NCBI GenBank assembly: GCA_050946835.1
Contig: JBMNVN010000001.1
Coordinates: 434,001 to 498,000, forward strand
Direction of reading: 5' to 3'
Source: UBA1447 sp002329225
Lineage (GTDB): Bacteria > Bacillota > Clostridia > Oscillospirales > Acutalibacteraceae
Length of the DNA stretch: 64,000 nt
Both the position numbers and the translations under genes were made by a program. A model generated the notes under the pieces. That model made no database searches, was not told the origin of the DNA, and saw only the letters and a program-made list of their open reading frames with translations. Positions 42,843-50,237 of the stretch are shown piece by piece (the stretch's first letter is position 1; each line of letters starts with the position of its first letter).

Positions 42843-44012
42843 TCAGTCGTTGACGGAAAACCCGGTAAAATAATCTTCAATCTCCGCTCTTGATGCCTCA
42901 GCGCTGCCCTGGAGCATAACGGCTGAACCGCCGCCCCTGCCTTTTAGGGCTTCATTTATCTCTTTTGCTCTTTTTCGCAAGTCCGGAGTCCGACTGCCTA
43001 TTACATAGCGATAGCCCTCTATGTCGTTACCGGTAAAGGCGGCAAAAACTCCGCTTCGCCCTTCAACACCGGCGGTGACAAGTTTGCGCAAATCCGCAAC
43101 GTCAAGGAATAAATCGAACACACAGATATTGCCGTCAGTATCTTCAAGGGAGTCCAGAATTATCTGCCCCAGATAACGTTTTGCCTCGACAACTTTTCGC
43201 TCCTGTTCGGCAAGCTCTTCCTTAACTCTTGTTACAGCCGAAGCAATCTCATTGGGCTTTGCGGAAAGCAGTTCCGACACCGCCGCAACATTATCAATCT
43301 TTTTGCTGTAATCCTCCAAAGCGTCAAAGCCGCAGAGCATACTTACCCTGACACCGCCTTTGTATCTGATGCTGTTAAGGAGTTTTATTATCCCCACCTG
43401 CCCGGTGGAATTCACATGGGAAGCGCAGCAGGCGCAGGCATCGCAGCCTTCCACCCTGACTATGCGCACATCCCCGGTCAAGTCGATTTTGCTGCGGTAA
43501 TCCAGTTTTTTCAACTCTTCGGCTGAAGGGTAACTTACGGTAACTTTCGCATTTTGTATAACGACTTTATTGGCAAGATATTCGATTTCCCTCAATTCTT
43601 CCGGAGTGATATAGCTGTCAAAATCCATGGTGACCGCTTCGGAGCCCATGTGAAAACCCACATTATTGTACCCGTAAAGGTTATGAACCACACCGGAAAC
43701 TATATGTTCCCCCGTATGATTTTGCATACGGCGAAAACGCTTTTCCCAATCAATCCGTCCTCTGACTTTTGTGCCGGGAGCTATGCATTCCCGAGTAAAA
43801 TGGGCTATCCCCGAAGGGGTTTCCCGAACATCGACAACCTCAACCGTATCAAGGGCGCCCGCATCCGCAGGCTGGCCTCCTCCCTCGGGGAAAAAGGCTG
43901 TCCTGTCCAGATACACCTCATAAAGGCCGGCATTTTCTTCACAGGCCAAAACAAGGGCATCAAAATCTGCGGCGTAGCAGTCCAAATCATAAAGTTTTTC
44001 GGTAATATACAT
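42843..44012 (-). CDS. AlaX-type alanyl-tRNA editing protein with DHHA1 domain
   Basis: A 389-residue free-standing editing protein. FPEGGGQPAD near 41-50 is the alanyl-tRNA synthetase editing signature. HTGEH at 99-103 and CCASH at 195-199 supply the zinc ligands. The C-terminal 150 residues match the DHHA1 RNA-binding domain (GRGGGSAVMLQGSAEA near 355-370). It hydrolyses Ser-tRNA(Ala) or Gly-tRNA(Ala) in the cytoplasm. The length shows it is the long AlaX form. It abuts the aminotransferase gene with no gap, so the two are coupled. Confidence 0.92.
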   Translation of the reverse strand: MYITEKLYDLDCYAADFDALVLACEENAGLYEVYLDRTAFFPEGGGQPADAGALDTVEVVDVRETPSGIAHFTRECIAPGTKVRGRIDWEKRFRRMQNHTGEHIVSGVVHNLYGYNNVGFHMGSEAVTMDFDSYITPEELREIEYLANKVVIQNAKVTVSYPSAEELKKLDYRSKIDLTGDVRIVRVEGCDACACCASHVNSTGQVGIIKLLNSIRYKGGVRVSMLCGFDALEDYSKKIDNVAAVSELLSAKPNEIASAVTRVKEELAEQERKVVEAKRYLGQIILDSLEDTDGNICVFDLFLDVADLRKLVTAGVEGRSGVFAAFTGNDIEGYRYVIGSRTPDLRKRAKEINEALKGRGGGSAVMLQGSAEASRAEIEDYFTGFSVND

Positions 44013-45179
44013 CTATTTACCTGCCCTGCTAATGTCCTCAACAACCTTTTTAATCTCATCATCGCTCCAGTCGGGGTTTACGCCGACATAGACGGTGCGG
44101 GAGAGAATGTCCAGAGTTTTCGGGCACATATCTTCGGAATAATTATGGTTTAAATCTTTATTCGCTTCCATTTTAAACGGGTCCATCAGAGGATGGAAAG
44201 CGCCTCGTTTTTGCAGCACGGGGGTCCAGCGGGTATAAACATGTTTGCCCGTATCAATAGGCAGGGTTCCGTTTATGCCCGGAGCGGCGGCAAACTTTCT
44301 CGCCTCTTCCTCACTGTCAAAAGCAAAGGCCAGAGTTGTGCCGCAATCCCCCTGAATATCGCGGGAGGGTATAAAGCGGAAGTCGTTTTTAACCGCTTCC
44401 ATAACGATTGCCTTGTTTTTACGAAGATCAAATAGGATATCATCAAGTTTTTTAAGCTGCCGGCGTAATATGGCCGCCGCAATCTCGTTTGTTCTGTATT
44501 CCGCACCGCAAAACTGCGGCTCGCTTATCTCTTTAAGCTGGTCGCCGAAATAGGCTATGGCGCTGCTGTCATGGTAGATAAAGGCCCGCTCATATACGGT
44601 TCTGTCATTTGTGAGCAGGGCTCCGCCTTCCCCCGCACTGACTATTTTATACTGATTAAAGCTCAGGGCGCCTACATCGCCGATAGTCCCCAGCCTTATC
44701 CCTTTATAACTGCCGCCGTCCGCCTGACAGGCGTCCTCTATAACTTTAAGCCCGTGCTCTTTTGCAATTGAGATTATGGCGTCCATATTGCAGGGGAAGC
44801 CTTGAATGTGAACCGGCATTACGGCCTTTGTGCAGGGGCTTATCTTTGCTTTAATATCCTCCGGATCTATGGTACAGCTCTCGTCCACTTCCGCAATAAC
44901 GGGTATGGCTCCTGCGGCAATAACCGCAATTGCGGAGGCTATATAGGTGTAGGCGGGGATAATAACTTCATCCCCGGGGCCTATTCCGCAGCCGATTAAG
45001 CCGGAAATGAGAGCGGCCTTGCCGGAGGTCATAAGAATGGCATTTCTGCAGTTAAAAATCTCCCTCAATTCCTGCTCGCAGTGCATGGTCTCCTGAAGAC
45101 CGCCGTTGCACTTGAACATATCGCGGGACTCTATAACCTTCGCTACCGCTTCAATTTCTTCCCTGCCTATTCTGTACAT
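44013..45179 (-). CDS. DegT/DnrJ/EryC1/StrS family PLP-dependent aminotransferase
   Basis: A 388-residue enzyme. VIEDACQADGG near 146-156 is the PLP ring-binding Asp. LSFNQYKIVSAGEGGALLT near 172-190 has the lysine for PLP at residue 178. AILMTSGKAALISGLI near residue 47 is the phosphate-binding loop. These enzymes build amino sugars for surface glycans or antibiotics from keto sugars. A link to the polysaccharide cluster at the left is plausible but distant. Its start overlaps the ceramidase gene by 13 bp. Confidence 0.9.
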   Translation of the reverse strand: MYRIGREEIEAVAKVIESRDMFKCNGGLQETMHCEQELREIFNCRNAILMTSGKAALISGLIGCGIGPGDEVIIPAYTYIASAIAVIAAGAIPVIAEVDESCTIDPEDIKAKISPCTKAVMPVHIQGFPCNMDAIISIAKEHGLKVIEDACQADGGSYKGIRLGTIGDVGALSFNQYKIVSAGEGGALLTNDRTVYERAFIYHDSSAIAYFGDQLKEISEPQFCGAEYRTNEIAAAILRRQLKKLDDILFDLRKNKAIVMEAVKNDFRFIPSRDIQGDCGTTLAFAFDSEEEARKFAAAPGINGTLPIDTGKHVYTRWTPVLQKRGAFHPLMDPFKMEANKDLNHNYSEDMCPKTLDILSRTVYVGVNPDWSDDEIKKVVEDISRAGK

Positions 45180-46468
45180 TTAAAATCCTCCAACAATTTT
45201 AAATTTTCCAGGATGATATTATAATCCGTATTCTCGGCCAAAGTCAAAACGCCGGAGGTACGGAACACATCAATTTCATAACCTCCCCGGCAGAACTGGT
45301 CTTCACTCGGAAGATAACCGTTGTTGCCGTTGGTGCAGCCCAAGCAAAGAGTGTGTTCAAAGGGGCTGTAAGCACGCAGACGCAGGGAGATTTCGGAGAA
45401 AATTTCAAAGGGCATGGGAATAAATACAACTGAACCGACTTTGAAAACGGTTTGGGGATAAGTAAAGTATTTTTCCTGCGGCAACCCCGTTTCGTAAGCC
45501 TTAACAACGCTTTCAAGATATTCCGCCGTTCTGCCGGCTATGTTGATTCGGTTTTCAACGTCCAAGACGGCGAGTCTGCTCTTCGCTTTTTCTAAAGGCA
45601 AAACGGGAGCAAATGGCAGATTGACTGCACCCGCAGCAAACTCAAAATCGACTTCCCCGTACCCGTCAATACTTTCATAAGCTCTTTGAACATCCCCGGC
45701 GGCAACCGCACCGAGTTCATTGACATAATCAAGGTTGCCCACCGTCAGCCCGTTTGAAATTCTCGGCCCCGTATCCCCCTCGGCGCCGTTGAGAAAAGCG
45801 GTCACCGCCCCGCTTAAAGAATCCAGCCGGTCAATCATAGCGCCGGCCCAATCCCGTGTAATCTCTGTGTTTTTGCCGGCCGCCGTACAGTGTGCGCCGT
45901 AGTGAACGATGTTGGCTATCGCCTCACCCGAAAGGCTTTTAAAACTTATTACCGTCATATTCGGGTCATAACAGCCCCAGGGGTTTTGCCCGAGGCTCAC
46001 AGTATTATCCTTATTGAGTTGGCGGCGGTTTATACCCACCTTACTTTTTACCGAGGCTACTCCCGCCAGAGCGGGTTGCAAACCGTTCACCGCGGTTTTA
46101 ACCGCCTTTAAGGTTTGAGGGATAAAAATACTGTCGCAATAATCCCTGTCCACCGGTCCCCAACCCGCATTCCCCGACATACAAGGCCCGGAATGGGTGT
46201 GGGTGCAACAGAGAATTATCTGCCGGGCGGGAACGCCCGCCGCCTCGGCCGCCTTTTGCCTGATTTCATCGCTCAAGGGGGTTTCTATAAGGCAAACCGT
46301 AGCGGAAATGATTATACCGATATTTTCACCCTGACTGAAAGCAATAGCGGTCACGGTAAGGTCGTCGTTGACGCATGTGCTTATAACATCCGGGGTGTAT
46401 CCGTAAAGTCTTGCCCCCACGGGAGGAGTTATCACCTCACGGGCCGCCCCCGCTGAAAAAACCGCCAT
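45167..46468 (-). CDS. Neutral/alkaline ceramidase-like hydrolase
   Basis: About 433 residues. REVITPPVGARLYGY opens the domain, ILCCTHTHSGPC near residue 100 is the zinc-binding HTHSGP signature and NGAEGDTGPR near 228 matches a ceramidase active-site loop. There is no signal peptide, so it is cytoplasmic, unlike secreted ceramidases. It could act on N-acyl sugars or amides. ATG 46468 follows AAGGGGCGATAAA; the open frame runs to 46579 but with poor coding character. It is the first gene of a run to ClpB. Confidence 0.82.
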   Translation of the reverse strand: MAVFSAGAAREVITPPVGARLYGYTPDVISTCVNDDLTVTAIAFSQGENIGIIISATVCLIETPLSDEIRQKAAEAAGVPARQIILCCTHTHSGPCMSGNAGWGPVDRDYCDSIFIPQTLKAVKTAVNGLQPALAGVASVKSKVGINRRQLNKDNTVSLGQNPWGCYDPNMTVISFKSLSGEAIANIVHYGAHCTAAGKNTEITRDWAGAMIDRLDSLSGAVTAFLNGAEGDTGPRISNGLTVGNLDYVNELGAVAAGDVQRAYESIDGYGEVDFEFAAGAVNLPFAPVLPLEKAKSRLAVLDVENRINIAGRTAEYLESVVKAYETGLPQEKYFTYPQTVFKVGSVVFIPMPFEIFSEISLRLRAYSPFEHTLCLGCTNGNNGYLPSEDQFCRGGYEIDVFRTSGVLTLAENTDYNIILENLKLLEDFKCTE

Positions 46469-46517
46469 TTTATCGCCCCTTTTCTTCCGGCAAACAGGAA
46501 TAGAATCTTTCCCGAAT

Positions 46518-46546
46518 ATTCTATATTCATTCCGTTCTAAAATCAA
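46518..46546 (-). promoter_or_regulatory. Promoter of the ceramidase-aminotransferase-alaX-clpB run
   Basis: On the minus strand TTGATT (46541-46546), 17-bp spacer, TAGAAT (46518-46523), about 50 bases before ATG 46468. Confidence 0.6.
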
Positions 46547-46574
46547 TGAATATATGCATAAATATATACAATCA

Positions 46575-46871
46575 TGCAAGCAAATAACTGCAGGATATCT
46601 TCATGAGAACAATTTTGCAGTCGCAACTGCCGAATTGTATCAAACGGATAGTGTTGAACTTGTTATTTCACAAAAACGATTAGAGGATGTTAACGGTTTC
46701 CCTGCCCCTGTTGTTTGATATACAGGGCAATATGTTTTTATTATGCGGGGCGATCTCTACACCGTCCCATTATGCCTTTTAGATTTGGAAGAAAAATTGT
46801 TCCGTATGAATGAGCATATAAATTTTAGGGAACTTCATTACAATATACTTGCAAGAAAGTTCCCTAATTGA
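46575..46871 (+). pseudogene. Broken gene of unknown function with one in-frame TGA
   Basis: One plus-strand frame reads as coherent protein for about 98 codons apart from a single TGA at 46716-46718. Segments such as ELYQTDSVELVISQKRL before the stop and YVFIMRGDLYTVPL after it look like natural protein. There is no clear start codon or ribosome-binding site at the left end, which overlaps the promoter region of the ceramidase gene. I do not recognise the family. It is most simply a decayed accessory gene next to other accessory genes. Confidence 0.55.
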
Positions 46872-46921
46872 AGTGTTTTTTTGAAATAAAAGGCGCTTAT
46901 ATGACCCGGCATACCCGGAAA

Positions 46922-47149
46922 TCACTCAGCCCGATACCAACCTTCTTCTTCCGGAGTTTCATCGGGCATAATCATTATTTTGTAGCCAAGCAACCTGAGC
47001 ATTTCATCAAGTTTGGCCACGCTTATGTTACTTTGCGATAAGCGTTCACTCACCACATTACTCCGTTTAAGCCCCAATTTGTCAGCAAGGGCAGCCACTT
47101 TCACACCTTTTGTTTTCATGATTTTTCTAACAACATCGGTAGCTTTCAT
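46922..47149 (-). CDS. Small XRE-type helix-turn-helix protein (75 aa)
   Basis: A 75-residue DNA-binding protein with an HTH near residues 13-45 (GVKVAALADKLGLKRSNVVSERL) and a short acidic tail (PDETPEEEGWYRAE). It resembles stand-alone XRE proteins that accompany mobile or toxin-antitoxin loci. Its ATG overlaps the stop of a small upstream ORF by ATGA. It probably autoregulates; no toxin partner was identified with confidence. Confidence 0.8.
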   Translation of the reverse strand: MKATDVVRKIMKTKGVKVAALADKLGLKRSNVVSERLSQSNISVAKLDEMLRLLGYKIMIMPDETPEEEGWYRAE

Positions 47150-47253
47150 AATTTTGACACCTCAACTTTCATCGGGCAATATTTCATCGTTAACAATATA
47201 TGCATCTTCAACTTCTTCTGTGTTGGTGTCCGTAAATAGCCTATCGCATTCAT
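47146..47253 (-). CDS. Short coupled ORF upstream of the HTH gene (35 aa)
   Basis: ATG 47253 follows AAAGGAGG at 9-base spacing. The ORF ends in TGA that overlaps the HTH start (ATGA), so ribosomes could pass from one to the other. The 35-residue product is basic and unrecognised. A second frame across the same DNA encodes an acidic peptide ending ILPDES and looks more protein-like but lacks a start codon. Either a leader peptide or a frameshifted former partner. Confidence 0.4.
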   Translation of the reverse strand: MNAIGYLRTPTQKKLKMHILLTMKYCPMKVEVSKL

Positions 47254-47525
47254 ACTTCGGCGCCTCCTTTCCCGATTCGGCAACTGTTACGAATTAAATT
47301 ATGTCAAAATTATTATCCGCCGTCAATACTCCCCGTCTTTAATCGGAGCAATAATTATTATTGATTTTAAAGCACTTTCATCAATTAAGTCTTTTTTTGT
47401 AGAATTATTTTTTTAGAGATGATAAAATAAGGCTAACTTATTATGTGGTATTACATATCAATTTTATACAGCAAACAGCGTTAAAAATATTTGTGCAAAT
47501 GCAATTTGAGGAAAGGGGCATTATA

Positions 47526-48956
47526 GTGAGCGATAAATTGATGCCGGAATCTCAAACTATAGAGTGGAAAAGGCAGTGGAAAGATGAATATTTGGCTTGG
47601 CTTTGCGGCTTTGCCAACAGTATCGGCGGGACACTAATTATCGGTAAAAATGATGTCGGCGAACCTGTAGGAGTGGTTAATGCCAAAGAATTAATGACCG
47701 AACTGCCTAACAAAATCCGTGACGGTCTTGGTATTGTCGTCGAAATCAACCTTTGTCATGAGGGCGGTAAAGATTTGCTTGAGATAAAGGTGCCGTCATA
47801 TCCCGTGCCGATTTCTTACAAAGGGAGCTACTATGTCCGTAGCGGCGCTACTAACCAACGATTAACAGGCAATGCTTTGGAGAGTTTTATACTGAATAAG
47901 CGCGGCGTGAGTTGGGACTCTCTACCCTTGCCGAGCTTTAATATGAGCGACATTAGTAAAGAAGCGGTAGAACGATTTAAGCATTTGGCAAAAAGAAAGG
48001 GACGTATTCAGCCGGGGTATCTGGATGAGCCGAAAGAAATCCTGTTTGAAAGGCTTGGACTTTTAAAAAGCGGTTATCTAACCAATGCCGCCATGCTTTT
48101 GTTTTCCCATGACCCGCAAAAATGGCAGCAGGGCGCCTTTGTTAAGTTGGGGTTCTTCCGTAATCATGCCGACTTGGAGTATCAGGATGAAATTCGAGGG
48201 CCTTTAATTGATCAGATTGATCGTGTAATTGAAGTGCTTCATCTGAAATATATGAAAGCCCGAATCACCTATGAAGGCATTCAAAGAATTGAAAGATATT
48301 TTGTTCCCGATGCCGCCTTACGTGAGGCAATCCTCAATGCTATCTGCCACAAAGACTATAGCCGCAGTATACCCATTCAGATTAGCGTATATAAAGATCA
48401 ACTCTACATCGGTAATGTCGGAAAGTTGCCGGAGTATTGGACACTGGATGAATTGTTAGGAAAACATACATCCGTTCCTTTTAATCCGTCAATTGCAAAT
48501 GTGTTCTATTTGGCCGGTCACATTGAGAGCTGGGGCCGCGGGATTGAGAAGATTTTTAATGCCTGCAGAGCGGAAAATGTTCCGGAACCGATTTTTAAAG
48601 TGCATCCCGGTGATATTATGATTCATTTTACGGCTCCAGAAGGTTTTGCGGAATTGGGGGGCAAAGATAGTAAGCAAAATGCTATACAAGACACGGTGCA
48701 TGATACAGTGCATGATACAGAACAAGACACAGGACATGATAAAAGAATATGTTTGTTAAAATTTTGTATAGTTCCAAGGGACAGAGCAGAAATACAAAAG
48801 CATACAGGCATAAAAAGCCGACCTCACTTTACGAAAAAGTATTTAGCCCCGTTGTTGGAAGAGAATTTGCTCGAAATGACTTTGCCGGATAAACCTACAA
48901 GCAAGAATCAGCGTTATATGACTACGCAAAAAGGTCGGAACTTGTTTGAGGGATAA
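47526..48956 (+). CDS. AlbA_2/Schlafen-like ATP-binding regulator (COG2865 type) with repeat linker
   Basis: About 476 residues from GTG 47526, which follows GGAAAGGGG at good spacing; an in-frame extension to 47445 has no site. The AlbA_2 domain opens ESQTIEWKRQWKDEY and includes SIGGTLIIGKNDVG. An ATPase-like C-terminal domain of the COG2865 type follows (REAILNAICHKDYS, then SWGRGIEKIFNACR). A linker with four 4-residue units (DTVH/DTEQ/DTGH) leads to a winged helix (RAEIQKHTGIKSRPHFTKKY). Such proteins are thought to be transcription regulators or defence/RNA-binding factors. Function here is open. Confidence 0.85.
   Translation: MSDKLMPESQTIEWKRQWKDEYLAWLCGFANSIGGTLIIGKNDVGEPVGVVNAKELMTELPNKIRDGLGIVVEINLCHEGGKDLLEIKVPSYPVPISYKGSYYVRSGATNQRLTGNALESFILNKRGVSWDSLPLPSFNMSDISKEAVERFKHLAKRKGRIQPGYLDEPKEILFERLGLLKSGYLTNAAMLLFSHDPQKWQQGAFVKLGFFRNHADLEYQDEIRGPLIDQIDRVIEVLHLKYMKARITYEGIQRIERYFVPDAALREAILNAICHKDYSRSIPIQISVYKDQLYIGNVGKLPEYWTLDELLGKHTSVPFNPSIANVFYLAGHIESWGRGIEKIFNACRAENVPEPIFKVHPGDIMIHFTAPEGFAELGGKDSKQNAIQDTVHDTVHDTEQDTGHDKRICLLKFCIVPRDRAEIQKHTGIKSRPHFTKKYLAPLLEENLLEMTLPDKPTSKNQRYMTTQKGRNLFEG
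48642..48675 (+). repeat. Direct repeat, copy 1 (boundary of C-terminal module)
   Basis: A 34-bp sequence inside the AlbA_2 gene encoding GFAELGGKDSK. It matches 31 of 34 bases with the second copy at 48991-49024. Confidence 0.85.
48684..48740 (+). repeat. 12-bp tandem repeat in the AlbA_2 linker
   Basis: About four degenerate units of the type ATACAGTGCATG encode the period-4 linker D-T-V-H, D-T-V-H, D-T-E-Q, D-T-G-H. Confidence 0.85.
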
Positions 48957-48990
48957 TAAGGTTAGCTAAAAGAAAGGCTTGAGCAAGCGG

Positions 48991-49024
48991 GGTTTTGCGG
49001 AATTGGGTGTCAAAGATAGTGAGC
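48991..49024 (+). repeat. Direct repeat, copy 2
   Basis: Second copy of the 34-bp sequence at 48642-48675 (three mismatches), at the start of the orphan module. Confidence 0.85.
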
Positions 49025-49026
49025 AT

Positions 49027-49083
49027 GTCACCCAAAATGTCACCCAAAACGATGCCGATGTCACCCAAAATGTCACCCAAAAT
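49027..49083 (+). repeat. 12-bp tandem repeat in the orphan module
   Basis: Four near-identical GTCACCCAAAAT units in two pairs with a 9-bp gap (GATGCCGAT) encode VTQN repeats. Same period as the repeat at 48684-48740 but a different sequence. Confidence 0.85.
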
Positions 49084-49430
49084 GAATCCAAAAATGATAT
49101 TCAAAAAATCCCCAAAAACAAAACAAAAATATCTCCAGCGGAAAGGCTGTCAGAGATAATAAGATTGGTAAAACAAAATAATACAATCACAAGGAATGAG
49201 CTAGCTGACAAATTAAAGGTTACCTCCAGAACAATATCTCGAGATATTGAAAAACTCAAAGAGATGAACAAATTAGAATATGAAGGCAGTGCCAAAAAAG
49301 GGCGGTGGGTAATCATAGATAATTAAATTGCGGCTAACAGACAACCGCAGTCATTCATCATTGAGTCTTAGCAATGAGCTAATTCAATCGGGCTTGTAAC
49401 TATCTTATATTAACACGCTCACTTTAGCCG

Positions 49431-49447
49431 GAGCAAAAATTTTGCTC
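49431..49447. repeat. Short perfect palindrome upstream of the 121-aa gene
   Basis: GAGCAAAA-A-TTTTGCTC lies about 42 bases before the -35 box of the next gene and could be a regulator site. Confidence 0.35.
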
Positions 49448-49488
49448 AATGCTGCAAATCAGGCTTCTTTATTCACTAAAAACAATCA

Positions 49489-49518
49489 TTGACAAGCAAG
49501 CCTTTTATAAGTTAATAT
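49489..49518 (+). promoter_or_regulatory. Promoter of the 121-aa membrane protein gene
   Basis: TTGACA (49489-49494), 18-bp spacer, TAATAT (49513-49518), about 66 bases before ATG 49584. Confidence 0.55.
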
Positions 49519-49583
49519 GCATCTGAAACACAGTCTTGTTACATTTAAGACTTATCAAACCGTTTGGGGAGGCGAGTTAAGTC

Positions 49584-49949
49584 ATGTTGAAAAACTTGCG
49601 TGAAAAATCAAAAGTTGAACTTTTTCTTTTTTTCGCATTTGTGATTACAGCAATTCTTTCTTTTTGCGTATTTATCCTGTCTTTTGTTTATAGCGATGCT
49701 TTCCCGTATGGTGTTCATAGTGAGAGCATTGGTTTAACAATATTAGCTGCACTTTTGAGTATCGAAATATTTTTGTTTAAAAAATCAAAAAGGATTTGTT
49801 TAGCAACAACATGGCTTTATGTGCTTGCGACCTTGCTGTTGAGATTTTTTGCAAATGTTCAATTAATCACAACACCGGTTATTACTTGGACAAGTATTAT
49901 TTTGCTGACGGTTTTAGGCATTCTTATAGCTGTCACAATGAAGAAATAG
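49584..49949 (+). CDS. Four-helix membrane protein of unknown function (121 aa)
   Basis: Four hydrophobic helices with basic N- and C-termini (KNLREKSK, TMKK). ATG 49584 follows GGGGAGG. No known motif. It lies in an accessory region, has its own promoter and terminator, and base composition is more AT-rich than the metabolic genes nearby, so it may be acquired. Small size and four helices could suit an immunity, phage-superinfection or stress protein, but this is a guess. Confidence 0.7.
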   Translation: MLKNLREKSKVELFLFFAFVITAILSFCVFILSFVYSDAFPYGVHSESIGLTILAALLSIEIFLFKKSKRICLATTWLYVLATLLLRFFANVQLITTPVITWTSIILLTVLGILIAVTMKK

Positions 49950-49963
49950 CATACACGTATAAG

Positions 49964-49998
49964 CAGACTGTCCTTCAGCGGGCGGTCTGTTTTATTTA
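49964..49998 (+). terminator. Intrinsic terminator after the 121-aa gene
   Basis: CAGACTGTCC pairs with GGGCGGTCTG (two G-U pairs), followed by TTTTATTT. Confidence 0.7.
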
Positions 49999-50121
49999 AT
50001 GTATGTTTGAAAAACGGCAAGCACAGCCTATCTTTAGTAAATATACAGTGCAAATGTATCTAATATGCAGAGTACACCCTTCAGGAATGCCGGTTTTCGA
50101 TTAATTATATACCAGTTATAA

Positions 50122-50150
50122 TTGACAAAAGAAATTAAGGGTGATAGAAT
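50122..50150 (+). promoter_or_regulatory. Promoter of the Liv operon
   Basis: TTGACA (50122-50127), 17-bp spacer, TAGAAT (50145-50150). A leader of about 80 bases precedes ATG 50238; no clear riboswitch or T-box was seen in it. Confidence 0.8.
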
Positions 50151-50237
50151 GCTTGCATAATTATCAGATTTTGCTTTTTTGTTACCCAAGCGGATTGCCG
50201 CTTTAATTAAAAACATTATTGAGGGGAGAAAAGAAGA

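Larger units (their letters stand above)
48979..49326 (+). pseudogene. Orphan C-terminal module of an AlbA_2-type regulator
   Basis: A 115-codon frame with only a TTG start and poor ribosome-binding site. It begins RGFAELGVKDSE, nearly identical to the linker entry of the complete gene upstream. It then has four VTQN units and a winged helix (TITRNELADKLKVTSRTISRDI) of the other common class in these proteins. It looks like the displaced C-terminal end of an earlier version of the gene. It may also be expressed as a small DNA-binding protein by coupling. It ends at a normal stop, TAA. Confidence 0.7.

Noticed and set aside
48684..49083. Could the tandem repeats be a CRISPR array?
   Set aside because: Units are 12 bp, contiguous, in frame and have no unique spacers.
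50151..50237. A riboswitch or T-box in the Liv operon leader
   Set aside because: The leader is about 80 bases and shows no conserved T-box or riboswitch core.
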